Under the pieces are notes generated by a model. The model ran no database searches. It saw nothing but the letters and a program-made list of their open reading frames with translations, and had not been told where the DNA came from. A program made the translations under genes and the position numbers. Below, piece by piece: positions 43,270 through 52,181 of a DNA stretch of 64,000 bases. This DNA is from Niabella sp. (GTDB lineage Bacteria; Bacteroidota; Bacteroidia; Chitinophagales; Chitinophagaceae): contig JAGIAT010000012.1 in the NCBI GenBank assembly GCA_017744715.1, positions 62,001 to 126,000 on the forward strand, read 5' to 3'. Position 1 is the first letter of the stretch. Each line of letters opens with the position of its first letter.

Positions 43270-44502
43270 TTACAGGCGTTTGAGCATATCAATGGTCTGG
43301 GATTCAATCGGTTCTTTGCGCTTCCGGATCACCCGTTTGCCAAAAAGCAGGATGCAAAGTGCGGTGAAGGCACAAAATGCCATGATTCCGCCCATCGGAA
43401 CCGCCGTTTCATTATGAAATACACTCACCATAACGGTACTGAAAGCGCCTACGGCCATCTGGATGCAGCCCAGGAGGGCAGAGGCACTTCCGGCGTTTTC
43501 TGCAAAGGGAGCGATGGCCAGCGCCGAGGCATTCGGAAATGTAAATCCCTGGCAGGCCAGGAACATACAGCAAAGCGCGATGCTGCTGTACAATCCCCAC
43601 CAGTTAAACGCAAACCCTGCCAGCAGCAATACCCCGGCCAGTGTCTGAAAGCTGATGGCCCGGGGAATGATATACTCGCTGGGGTATTTCCGCAGGATGC
43701 GGGCATTGATCTGTGTAGCCGTTACCAGTCCTGCAGCCACAATGGTAAAGATCCAGCCATATACTTTTTCACTTACGCCGAAAAGTTCCATAAATACATG
43801 GGGCGAACCGGCAATATAAGCGTAAAGACCGGCTGCTGTAAAGGATCCGGTAATGGCATAGGTAACAAACTGCCGTTCCCGGAATACCGCTCCGAATTTT
43901 CCAAGGATCGATCTTGGATAAAGCGAATAATCCGGATCGGGCTTTTTTGATTCGGGCAACAGGAAAATGACCATGGTAAGGATAACGGTACCGATGATGC
44001 CCAGTACAATGAAAATGGCCTGCCATCCAAAGGCAGCAGCCAGGTACCCGCCTGCGGTTGGCGCTATAATGGGAGACACGCCTACCACCAGCATCAGCAG
44101 GGAAAATATTTTGGCGTTTTCGCGTACATCAAAAAGATCCCTTACTATGGCCCGGGAAGCCACCATACCCACGCAACCGCCGATGGCCTGTAAAAAGCGC
44201 AGGCCGATCAGCATTTCAATGGAAGTGGCCATGGCACAACCAAAGGATGCTGCTATATATAAGGCCATGCCGAGGTACAGGGGTTTTTTACGCCCGTATT
44301 TATCCAGCAGGGGCCCATACAGCAGCTGCCCGATCGAAATGCCGATGAAAAAACCGGAAAGGGTCAGCGATACATTGCTTACATTGGTATGCAGGTCTTT
44401 TGCAATATCCGGGAAACCCGGTAGGTACATGTCGATGGAAAACGGACCGATAGCGGATAACAAACCCAGTATCAGTAAACGAATAAACCTTTGCTCCTTC
44501 AT
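43270..44502 (-). CDS. MFS drug efflux transporter, Bcr/CflA type
   Basis: A 410-aa inner-membrane antiporter with 12 predicted helices. The N-terminus (GPFSIDMYLPGFPDIAKDL) is the Bcr/CflA signature. The loop GPLLDKYGRKKPLYLGM is the MFS motif A and motif C-like SPIIAPTAGGYL is in helix 5. Members export drugs such as bicyclomycin and chloramphenicol, and sometimes dipeptides. It is a single gene. A TACCTTTG box lies at 44513-44520, very close to the ATG. The substrate is not predictable. Confidence 0.92.
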   Translation of the reverse strand: MKEQRFIRLLILGLLSAIGPFSIDMYLPGFPDIAKDLHTNVSNVSLTLSGFFIGISIGQLLYGPLLDKYGRKKPLYLGMALYIAASFGCAMATSIEMLIGLRFLQAIGGCVGMVASRAIVRDLFDVRENAKIFSLLMLVVGVSPIIAPTAGGYLAAAFGWQAIFIVLGIIGTVILTMVIFLLPESKKPDPDYSLYPRSILGKFGAVFRERQFVTYAITGSFTAAGLYAYIAGSPHVFMELFGVSEKVYGWIFTIVAAGLVTATQINARILRKYPSEYIIPRAISFQTLAGVLLLAGFAFNWWGLYSSIALCCMFLACQGFTFPNASALAIAPFAENAGSASALLGCIQMAVGAFSTVMVSVFHNETAVPMGGIMAFCAFTALCILLFGKRVIRKRKEPIESQTIDMLKRL

Positions 44503-44638
44503 AAATCAGGAGCAAAGGTACGGGTAAGGTTATGGATTCACTGGTTAAATTATGCGGTATACCGGCTTAATCATGGATGGCAGAGATGGCATTCCTGTAC
44601 CGGCCATTTCAAAACCTGCCGGATAATGCACCGGCTTA

Positions 44639-45307
44639 TTAAAGCAAAAGGGTGGCACCAAAACTCAGCTGTTTTAATGGTTGCTTATCCAGGTTGGTAG
44701 AAGCATTCCATGAAGTTTCTGTAGTGGTTTTGCCCTCCTTTTCTGTTTTTAACCGGTTGTGGCCAATAACCAGCAGATCCGGCAGCAGTAATTCGAACTG
44801 GAGCCTGGACCACGCCTGGTAGGCGATCCCCGGTTTAAATGAGGCATTACTGTTGTTCCCTTTTGCGGCGTAGTTAGTGACCTGTTCGGGGCCATTGACC
44901 GGCTGATAACGGTTTTGACTGGTTACATCATTCCATGCGTGGGAAAGGCTGCCTTCTCCAAACACAAAAAACCGGTTGGGCAGGGATCGGTACATTTTTA
45001 TAAAGGCACCGGCAATATAATTTTTTGATTTCGTTTGCGTAGCTGTAAATGCGCTCATGGTTTCAGCGTTGTAATGCCCCAATCCACCAAACAGACCCAG
45101 CACCAGGTTGTTTTTGATCGCATATCCCGGAGCTAACGCGTACGTATTGCCCTTTACATTGGTATTTATGTTACCACTATAATTGAGCGTAGCCTTATTG
45201 TTGCCAACAGAGAACCGGGTTAAGAAAGCCCCTTTCTCTATTTGTGAAAAAGCTGCTCCGGAAGTGCAGACCAACACCAAAAGGATCGCAACTATTTTTT
45301 TAATCAT
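44639..45307 (-). CDS. Outer-membrane beta-barrel protein (paralogue 2)
   Basis: A 222-aa exported protein with signal MIKKIVAILLVLVCTSGAAFSQ. The mature part begins IEKGAFLTRFSVGNNKATL and alternates hydrophobic and polar residues with many aromatic ends (YALAPGYAIKNNLVLGLFGGLG, NYIAGAFIKMYRSLPNRFFVFGEGSLS), as in eight-stranded OmpA-like barrels. The C-terminus ends LKQLSFGATLLL, a typical final strand. It is 17 bp downstream of a related gene with the same layout, so it arose by tandem duplication. The function is unknown. Confidence 0.8.
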   Translation of the reverse strand: MIKKIVAILLVLVCTSGAAFSQIEKGAFLTRFSVGNNKATLNYSGNINTNVKGNTYALAPGYAIKNNLVLGLFGGLGHYNAETMSAFTATQTKSKNYIAGAFIKMYRSLPNRFFVFGEGSLSHAWNDVTSQNRYQPVNGPEQVTNYAAKGNNSNASFKPGIAYQAWSRLQFELLLPDLLVIGHNRLKTEKEGKTTTETSWNASTNLDKQPLKQLSFGATLLL

Positions 45308-45324
45308 GATACTGGCTTTCTGAT

Positions 45325-45960
45325 TTAAAAAATAAGACTGAATCCAACACCTAAAGATTCCAGCGGGTTCCTGTTGAAGGCGGTATTAAAGCTGAATGTG
45401 TGGTTTTTATATGATTCTGTTCCCTCCGATTTTAATTTACTGCTGCTGTAATTGACTGCTAACAACGAGGGAATGAGGAGCTCCATATGCAGGTGATCCA
45501 ATACCCGGTATGCGATCCCTGGCGTAACGCCCAGTCCTACCGAAGAGGTGGTTAGATTGCGCTTTCTTTGGGAAGAAGGCAGGTTGTCCGTCCACGTTGT
45601 TTTTCCGTAGGAATAGCCGAGGCCTGCCTCACCGAAAAAATAAAAATCATGTCCCAGCTCTTTATAACACCGGTTAAAAATGCCTGCTGTATAGCTTGTA
45701 TTTTTGGGGTTATTCACATCGGTGTTCATTTCATTCTTAGTTCCCGCATATCCCAGGCTGATTCCGAATACCATATTATCCTTATAGGCCTTGCCTGCCC
45801 GGATGGCAATCTGCCCGTTGGTGTTTTTTTTACCGGACGTGTCACTTTGTGTTGTAAAACCGAGCTGGCCGCCCAAAAGCGTGGACCCTTTTTCAACCTG
45901 GGCGTTCGAATAAAAGTACGTGCATGTGAGCAAGGCTACCGTGAGTAGTTTTGTCTTCAT
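45325..45960 (-). CDS. Outer-membrane beta-barrel protein (paralogue 1)
   Basis: A 211-aa exported barrel. Signal MKTKLLTVALLTCTYFYSNAQ is followed by VEKGSTLLGGQLGF. Shared blocks with the next gene include YKDNMVFGISLGYAGT, NRCYKELGHDFYFFGEAGLGYSYG, TPGIAYRVLDHLHMELLIPSLLAV and a final strand SLGVGFSLIF. The matching blocks show it is a paralogue of the downstream gene. An exact -7 box (TATTTTTG, 46006-46013) lies 46 bp upstream, so both genes are probably one transcript. The function is unknown. Confidence 0.82.
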   Translation of the reverse strand: MKTKLLTVALLTCTYFYSNAQVEKGSTLLGGQLGFTTQSDTSGKKNTNGQIAIRAGKAYKDNMVFGISLGYAGTKNEMNTDVNNPKNTSYTAGIFNRCYKELGHDFYFFGEAGLGYSYGKTTWTDNLPSSQRKRNLTTSSVGLGVTPGIAYRVLDHLHMELLIPSLLAVNYSSSKLKSEGTESYKNHTFSFNTAFNRNPLESLGVGFSLIF

Positions 45961-46320
45961 AAATTTAGTTTTTGAAGGTTAAAAAGTCAATTTTGAATAA
46001 GGATCCAAAAATAGGGAAACAGTACCTTCGAAAAACGGCTTTAACGAATGATTATCAGAACAAAATGCAAATGAAAAAGTCTTTACATATGATAAAGTCT
46101 TTTAACGATTATTGATTGGTACCCTGCATCGTGAAAAAATCGCCGGTGCTGCTGAAGATGATGTTTGCATAAGAGGAGCGCAACCGTCAGCAGCAACATG
46201 CATTTGTTGCTATTGCCTGTGAAATAGCTGATCCGGATCATTGGTCTTAAGCCGATCGTTGAAGCATAAAAAAACGCCTCAGCATTCCTGAGGCGTTTTT
46301 CGTATTGTTGATATCTTCTT
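45961..46320. other. Intergenic region upstream of the barrel genes
   Basis: A 360-bp gap between RNase Y and the barrel pair. It contains the barrel -7 box (TATTTTTG on the minus strand, 46006-46013) and the RNase Y terminator near 46266-46297. Nothing else was recognised. Confidence 0.55.
46266..46297 (-). terminator. Intrinsic terminator after RNase Y
   Basis: Top-strand arms ACGCCTCAG (46274-46282) and CTGAGGCGT (46288-46296) pair perfectly and are followed on the minus strand by a run of T. It is T-rich on both sides, so it could work in either direction. Confidence 0.85.
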
Positions 46321-47880
46321 TTAACGCGCTACATTCACCGCTCTTTTTTCGCGGATCACGGTTACCTTAATCTGGCCGGGGAAGGTCATTTCTGTTTGGA
46401 TCTTCTGGGCAATTTCAAAAGAGAGTTTATCGCTGTCCTGGTCGCTTACTTTATCCGATTCTACGATTACACGCAGCTCACGGCCGGCCTGGATGGCATA
46501 GGCTTTTTCCACACCCTGATAGCTGGTGGCCAGGTTCTCCAGGTCCTTGATCCGTTGCAGGTATTGCTGCATGATCTCGCGGCGGGCTCCCGGGCGGGCA
46601 CCACTGATGGCGTCGCAGGCCTGTACGATGGGGGAGATCACATATTGCATTTCCACCTCATCGTGGTGTGCGGCAATGGCGTTCACCACGGCAGGATTTT
46701 CGCCATATTTCTCCGCCAGTTTTGCACCCAGCAGGGCGTGGCTCAGTTCTGATTCTTCATCCGGAACCTTACCGATATCATGTAACAGCCCCGCACGTTT
46801 GGCCAGTTTGGGATTCAGTCCCAGCTCCGAAGCCATGATGGCACAAAGGTTGGCCGTTTCCCGGCTGTGCATCAGCAGGTTTTGTCCGTAAGAAGAACGG
46901 TAGCGCATACGGCCTACCATCCGTACCAGTTCTTTATGTAATCCATGAATACCGAGGTCAATCACGGTACGTTCACCAATCTCCATTACCTGCTCTTCAA
47001 TCTGTTTGCGGGTTTTTTCCACCACTTCCTCAATACGGGCCGGGTGTATCCGTCCGTCGGTAACCAGGCGCTGTAAGCTCAGGCGCGCAATCTCGCGGCG
47101 CAGCGGGTCAAAGCAGGAAAGCAGGATGGCTTCCGGCGTGTCGTCTACAATCAGATCCACACCGGTGGCGGCTTCCAGCGCCCGGATATTCCGTCCTTCG
47201 CGACCAATGATCTGGCCTTTTACCTCGTCGCTTTCCAGGTTGAAAACAGTGATCGAGTTTTCAATAGCCTGTTCCGCAGCGGTACGCTGTATGGTTTGAA
47301 TAATGATCTTGCGGGCTTCTTTATTGGCCTTTTGTTTGGCTTCATCAATAATTTCCTGCTGGATGCCGATGGCCTGTGTTTGCGCCTCATTCTTCAGACT
47401 TTCTACCAGCTGGCTTTTGGCTTCTTCGGCGGAGAGACCGGCAATTTTTTCCAGGCGGCGGATATGCTCTTCCTGGTGCTTTTCCAGTTCGGTCCGTTTT
47501 TTATTGACTAATTCAATCTGCCGGTTCAGGTTTTCTTTGATCGCGTCATTTTCCTTGATCTGCTTGTCGGCATTGGTTTCTTTCTGGGTGAGCGATTGTT
47601 CTTTTTGCTTGATGCGGTTTTCAGATTCCGTCAGTTTCCGGTTGCGCTCGTTCACCTCTTTTTCATGTGCCGCTTTTAACGAAACAAAACGCTCTTTGGC
47701 TTCCAGCTCTTTTTCCTTCCGGATCGTTTCGGCTTTTAGTTCTGCTTCTTTGACAATGTTTTTGGAATGTAATTCCGCTTCTTCAATTTTCTGCTGTGTA
47801 TTTTTTGCAAAGATCAATTTACCGGCGATAACGCCCAGTACCAGGCCGCCGAGAATGTAAACAATTATTAAAGGATCCAT
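46321..47880 (-). CDS. rny: Ribonuclease Y
   Basis: Membrane-anchored endoribonuclease that starts mRNA decay. The N-terminus has one membrane helix (residues 4-24, LIIVYILGGLVLGVIAGKLIF), then a long coiled coil (about 27-190). A KH domain follows (GQIIGREGRNIRALEAATGVD, about 220-240), and the HD domain has RAGLLHDIGKVPDEE and AIAAHHDEVE. The length of 519 aa is standard. A strong terminator follows. Upstream is a noncoding region leading into the 133-bp repeat array. Confidence 0.97.
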   Translation of the reverse strand: MDPLIIVYILGGLVLGVIAGKLIFAKNTQQKIEEAELHSKNIVKEAELKAETIRKEKELEAKERFVSLKAAHEKEVNERNRKLTESENRIKQKEQSLTQKETNADKQIKENDAIKENLNRQIELVNKKRTELEKHQEEHIRRLEKIAGLSAEEAKSQLVESLKNEAQTQAIGIQQEIIDEAKQKANKEARKIIIQTIQRTAAEQAIENSITVFNLESDEVKGQIIGREGRNIRALEAATGVDLIVDDTPEAILLSCFDPLRREIARLSLQRLVTDGRIHPARIEEVVEKTRKQIEEQVMEIGERTVIDLGIHGLHKELVRMVGRMRYRSSYGQNLLMHSRETANLCAIMASELGLNPKLAKRAGLLHDIGKVPDEESELSHALLGAKLAEKYGENPAVVNAIAAHHDEVEMQYVISPIVQACDAISGARPGARREIMQQYLQRIKDLENLATSYQGVEKAYAIQAGRELRVIVESDKVSDQDSDKLSFEIAQKIQTEMTFPGQIKVTVIREKRAVNVAR

Positions 47881-48169
47881 TAAATTTCATTTTATTTTTC
47901 TTTTCAGAAAAAGATTCTATAATTCATTAAAATATAATACCCAACCGTTGTTTTATTTAACCGGAAAGGCATAGCGGCGAAGATACAAAAGCAACATCAA
48001 AAAAATACATCTTTAGGTGAACTAAATTATATCCTTCGAAATGAGGCGCTTATAACACTGTTGGAAAGGGCTGGTAGAAGGCTGTAAAAGGCGCCGGCTT
48101 AAAACAGGTTTTAATATATGTATCGACCCGGAGATAGCGGTAACAAAACGCCTGCTTACTTACAGGTAT
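47881..48169. other. Upstream region of rny before the repeat array
   Basis: About 290 bp without a gene. A minus-strand TATCTTCG (47978-47985) is one base off the -7 consensus and may serve rny. No repeat units were recognised before 48170. Confidence 0.4.
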
Positions 48170-49322
48170 ATGCGCTTACAGATTTGCACAGAAGATCGGA
48201 TTTAGAGCGCCTGCTTGTGACGGTTTGTTTTATTTGAAGGCTGTGTTGCATACCGGGATTAAAATTGAAGTTCGATGCCGGTGCCGCCGCTGAATGTGCT
48301 CACAGATTTCACAGATTTGCACAGAAGGCTGGATTTAGAGCGCCTGCTTGTGACGGTTTGTTTGATTTGAAGGCTGTGTTGCATACCGGGATTAAAATTG
48401 AAGTTCGATGCCGTTACCGCCGCTGAATGCGCTCACAGATTTCACAGATTTGCACAGAAGATTGGATTTAGAGCGTCTGCTTGTGACGGTTTGTTTGATT
48501 TGAAGGCTGTGTTGCATACCGGGATAAAAATTGAAATTCGATGCCGGTACCGCCGCTGAATGCGCTCACAGATTTCACAGACTTGCACAGAAGGCTGGAT
48601 TTAGAGCGCCTGCTTGTGACGGTTTGTTTGATTTTGAAGGCTGTGTTGCATACCGGGATTAAAATTGGAGTTCGATGCCGGTACCGCTGCTGAATGCGCT
48701 CACAGATTTTACAGATTTGCACAGAAGGTTGGATTTAGGGAATCTGCTTTTGACGGTTTGTTTGATTTGAAGGCTGTGTTGCATACCGGGATAAAAATTG
48801 AAGTTCGACGCCGGTACCGCTGTTGAATGCGCTCACAGATTTTAGAGATCTGCACAGAAGATTGGATTTAGGGAGTCTGCTTGTGACAGTTTGTTTGATC
48901 TGAAGACTGTGTTGCATACCGGGATAAAAATTGAAGTTCGATGCTGGTGCCGCCGCTGAATGCGCTCACAGATTTCACAGATTTGCACAGATGATTGGAT
49001 TTAGAGCGCCTGCTTTTGACGGTTTGTTTGATTTGAAGGCTGTGTTGTATACCGGGATAAAAATTGAAGTTCGATGCCGGTGCCGCCGCTGAATGCGTTC
49101 ACAGATTTCACAGATTTGCACAGAAGATTGGATTTAGGGAATCTGCTTTTTGACGGTTTGTTTGATTTGAAGGCTGTGTTGCATATCGGGATTAAAATTG
49201 AAGTTCGATGCCGGTGCCGCCGCTGAATGCGCTCACAGATTTCACAGATTTGCACAGAAGGTAGGATTTTGGTATGCGTACTTGGACGGTTTGTTTGGGG
49301 GGAGCCGTTTTGCATATTGGGA
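48170..49322. repeat. Tandem array of nine ~133-bp direct repeats
   Basis: The anchor GGTTTGTTT recurs at 48222, 48355, 48488, 48621, 48755, 48888, 49021, 49155 and 49288, so the period is 133 bp, with 134 bp twice from a single inserted T. Each unit contains a nonamer run (TTCACAGAT-type, three copies; the first unit has two), a TTGCATACCGGGAT block and an ATGCCGGTGCCGCCGCTGAA block. Units are roughly 90% alike in the middle and more diverged at both ends. As 133 is not a multiple of 3, open frames crossing units are not conserved as proteins. The array adjoins the Fe-alcohol dehydrogenase stop codon. Confidence 0.95.
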
Positions 49323-50537
49323 TTAATGCCGGTACACGCCGGTAAATGCACGGGCATAAATTTCATGGATCTGTTGCTCAGAAAGGGCCATCGGGCAGCG
49401 GGCCAGGAGGCGCTTCTGAAGGATGCCGTCGGCGGCCAGGGCGGCTGCGGCCGATTCGGGGATCTGAAACCCGCCCAGGGTTCTGGGAATACGGATGGCT
49501 GCTGTTAATGCCGCCAGGGCATCAATACATTTTTCAGCAGCTTCAGGAATGCCAAGCCCTTCGGACGTATGTCCCAACGCTTCGTAAACGACGGCAAGGC
49601 GCTCCGTACAGGATGGAAGGATGTACCCCAGCACATAAGGGATCAGCACCGCGTTGGACTCGCCGTGTGCCAGGTGAAATTGTCCACCCAGCGGGTAGGC
49701 CAGGGCGTGTATGGCGCCTACACCGGCGTTAAAAAACGCCATACCGGCCAGGTAGCTGCCATATGCCATGGCGGCGCGGGCTTCCCGGTTACTGCCGTCC
49801 GCTACGGCCTGCTGCAGCGAACTGCCGATGAGGCGGATCGCGTGCAATGCCAGTCCGTCGGAGTACGCTGTGGCATTTACGGAAAGGAATGCTTCAATGG
49901 CGTGCGTAAGGGCATCGGCGCCGGTAGCCGCGGTAACCCTGGGCGGAACCGACATGGTAAAAGCGGGATCTACGATCGCCGCATCCGCCAGCAGGTAATC
50001 GTGTACCACCACATCTTTGGTCCGTTCCAGTGCCAGTACGGAAATGTTCGTTACTTCGGCTCCGGTGCCGGAGGTTGTGGGGATCAGTATCTTGGACAAT
50101 CCGCGCCGTTCGATCTTCCTGGTGCCTGTTAGGTTAAGGTAGTCACTTACGGGGCCGGGATTATGTGCAAACACCGCCACCAGTTTAGCCATGTCCAGGG
50201 CGCTGCCGCCTCCAAAGCCGATGACCAGGTTAAAGTTGCCGTTTCTGCCAAAATCGATCGCTTGCTGACCGGTTTCCACCGTAGGCTCGGGGATCAGATC
50301 GCTGTAAATCGTAAACGCGGCCTGTTGTGCTGTGAGGATGTCCAGCACCGGACGAATGATGTCGAGCGAAACCAGCGCCGGATCGGCGATGATCAGGACC
50401 GGCCCCCCGCCCAGTTGTTGCAACAGACCGGGCAATTGCTGAATGGCCTCCCATCCGATTGCGGTATGGGGAACCGGTTTGATAATGGTAGCCCCTGCAG
50501 GGGATTTGAGTATCGTTTCGTTAAAAAAAGCTGCCAT
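49323..50537 (-). CDS. Iron-containing (group III) alcohol dehydrogenase
   Basis: NAD(P)-dependent alcohol/aldehyde oxidoreductase of 404 aa. The nucleotide loop GFGGGSALD is at 107-115 and PTTSGTGAEVT at 153-163. The metal ligands Asp208, His212, His277 and His291 have spacings (4, 65, 14) close to FucO (4, 63, 14). FucO-type enzymes reduce lactaldehyde formed by sugar aldolases. A class I aldolase lies about 5 kb away in the same locus, so processing of an aldehyde product is plausible but not shown. The C-terminus ends FTGVYRH, and its coding DNA resembles part of the adjacent 133-bp repeat unit. Confidence 0.92.
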   Translation of the reverse strand: MAAFFNETILKSPAGATIIKPVPHTAIGWEAIQQLPGLLQQLGGGPVLIIADPALVSLDIIRPVLDILTAQQAAFTIYSDLIPEPTVETGQQAIDFGRNGNFNLVIGFGGGSALDMAKLVAVFAHNPGPVSDYLNLTGTRKIERRGLSKILIPTTSGTGAEVTNISVLALERTKDVVVHDYLLADAAIVDPAFTMSVPPRVTAATGADALTHAIEAFLSVNATAYSDGLALHAIRLIGSSLQQAVADGSNREARAAMAYGSYLAGMAFFNAGVGAIHALAYPLGGQFHLAHGESNAVLIPYVLGYILPSCTERLAVVYEALGHTSEGLGIPEAAEKCIDALAALTAAIRIPRTLGGFQIPESAAAALAADGILQKRLLARCPMALSEQQIHEIYARAFTGVYRH

Positions 50538-50774
50538 AAAAGGTATAATATTTTTTTTGAATCACCACTTAAATTCAGTTATCTTAGTCGCTATTGAACG
50601 GGGAAATAATGACTGGTGTAAAATTATAAAAAGCGGTTTGCGGGCTGGTGTTGCTGTAAGATTGTATTATGATTGCGTAGAAAAATAGTACTGCTTTAGC
50701 CGGCCTTTATTGCGGGCCGGATACTGCAAATCTGCTACCTGCTGCTATTACATAACACGGTGTTAAATTAAATA

Positions 50775-52139
50775 ATGAACGAGAAGATGCTATCGGCCGG
50801 TACGGCAATTACAGATATTACTCCGCCGGTTGGTTCCGTAATTAACGGGGATTTTTTTTCGCACCACGCTCAGTCGGTCGAAGACCCGCTTTATGCCAAG
50901 GCGATCGTGTTGCAATCGGGCACCATCCGTTTTGCGCTGGTTATGGTGGATATCTGCTCGCTTACGTATGAATTTTTGAATCCCGTAAAGGAGCAGATTG
51001 AAGCAGCAACCGGTATACCGGTGCAGCACCAGCTGATCGCCGCCACACATGTGCATTCCGGAGGGTCTGTTACCGGTATTTTTTTATCGGAGGTGGATAC
51101 GGCTTATTGCGCTTCCCTGGCTATGGCACTGGTGCAGGTGGTAACCCAGGCTTGTGAACGGCTGACCCCCTGCATGGTTGCTTACGGATCGGCCCGCATT
51201 CCGGAGCATGTGGTTTGCAGGCGGTATCGCATGAAAAAAGACTTCCGGCCTTTTGATCCTTTTGGAAAAGATACCGATACGGTGGTAACCAACCCTTTCG
51301 GACAGGAAGACCAGATCCTGGAGCGGGCCGGTGAAACGGATCCGGAACTGGCCTTTATGGCCCTTCGTTCCCTGGACGGGCCCTGGCTGGGTGTACTGGC
51401 CAATTATTCGCTGCATTATGTAGGCGATTTTCCAAGAACGGTTATCTCTGCCGACTATTTCGGATACTTTGCCCGTTCGCTGAAGAAAATGCTGGGCGCC
51501 GGTGACAGCTTTGTGGCCCTTATGTCAAACGGTACCAGCGGCAATATCAATATCTGGGATTTTTTAGACCCTCACCGGTATCCGGACGAACCGTTTGAAA
51601 AAAGCAGGCTGATCGGTACCACGCTGGCCAAACAGATCGTTGATTGTGTACCTCAATTGCAATGGGATGCATCGGCTGCCCTTTCAGTAGAAAGCGTAGT
51701 ATTTGAATGCGCCGTACGTAAACCGGCACCTGCAGAACTTGTGATAGCGCAGCAACGGCTGAACGGTGTTTCATTTGAACCGGATACCCGTACAAATCCG
51801 GAAACCGTTAAACAGATCTACGCGCGGGAGCAATTGCTTTTAGCAACGGAACCCGATCGTTGCCCGGTTTATATGCAGGGCATCCGCATCGGCGCAGGAC
51901 GGATCGGAACGTTTCCCGGGGAACTTTTTGCAGAAACCGGGTTGTGGTTAAAGGAACAGATGAAGGGCACTCCTTATTTTACCATTTGCCTGGCAAACGG
52001 AAATATCGGCTATGTACCTCCTCCGCATGAGATGGAAGCCGGAGGATATGAAACCTGGCGCTGCCGTACCAGCAAACTGGAGGCCGGTGCCGAGCCGGAG
52101 GTGAGGGCCCGGATGCAGCAATTGCTCGCCGGTTTGTAG
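50775..52139 (+). CDS. Neutral/alkaline ceramidase-like N-terminal domain hydrolase, cytoplasmic
   Basis: A 454-aa protein matching the N-terminal catalytic part of neutral/alkaline ceramidases. It opens with AGTAITDITPPVG, has YAKAIVLQSGTIRFALVMVDI and the zinc-type ATHVHSGG with His92 and His94. Later motifs are LANYSLHYVGD (a further histidine) and MSNGTSGNINIW. There is no signal peptide and no C-terminal ceramidase domain, so it is probably not a true ceramidase. In Bacteroidota and Planctomycetota such proteins are common in glycan loci with unknown substrates. It is divergent from the Fe-alcohol dehydrogenase and convergent with the AraC gene. Confidence 0.8.
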   Translation: MNEKMLSAGTAITDITPPVGSVINGDFFSHHAQSVEDPLYAKAIVLQSGTIRFALVMVDICSLTYEFLNPVKEQIEAATGIPVQHQLIAATHVHSGGSVTGIFLSEVDTAYCASLAMALVQVVTQACERLTPCMVAYGSARIPEHVVCRRYRMKKDFRPFDPFGKDTDTVVTNPFGQEDQILERAGETDPELAFMALRSLDGPWLGVLANYSLHYVGDFPRTVISADYFGYFARSLKKMLGAGDSFVALMSNGTSGNINIWDFLDPHRYPDEPFEKSRLIGTTLAKQIVDCVPQLQWDASAALSVESVVFECAVRKPAPAELVIAQQRLNGVSFEPDTRTNPETVKQIYAREQLLLATEPDRCPVYMQGIRIGAGRIGTFPGELFAETGLWLKEQMKGTPYFTICLANGNIGYVPPPHEMEAGGYETWRCRTSKLEAGAEPEVRARMQQLLAGL

Positions 52140-52181
52140 CTGGGGGAACGGCGATAACTAAACGGGTATGCAAACGGTGTG

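Noticed and set aside
44513..44520. TACCTTTG box as promoter of the MFS gene
   Set aside because: It matches the -7 consensus but lies only about 10 bp from the ATG and has no -33 partner, so it was not listed as a promoter.
48170..49322. CRISPR array
   Set aside because: There are no short repeats alternating with unique spacers; whole 133-bp units repeat. No cas genes are in the window.
47881..49322. Insertion sequence or prophage remnant
   Set aside because: No transposase, integrase, terminal inverted repeats or target duplications were seen.
48468..49366. Open frames of 60-121 codons on the minus strand across the 133-bp array
   Set aside because: The repeat length is 133 or 134 bp, so the frame shifts from unit to unit; similar peptides appear only because the DNA repeats. 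No start signal or family match.
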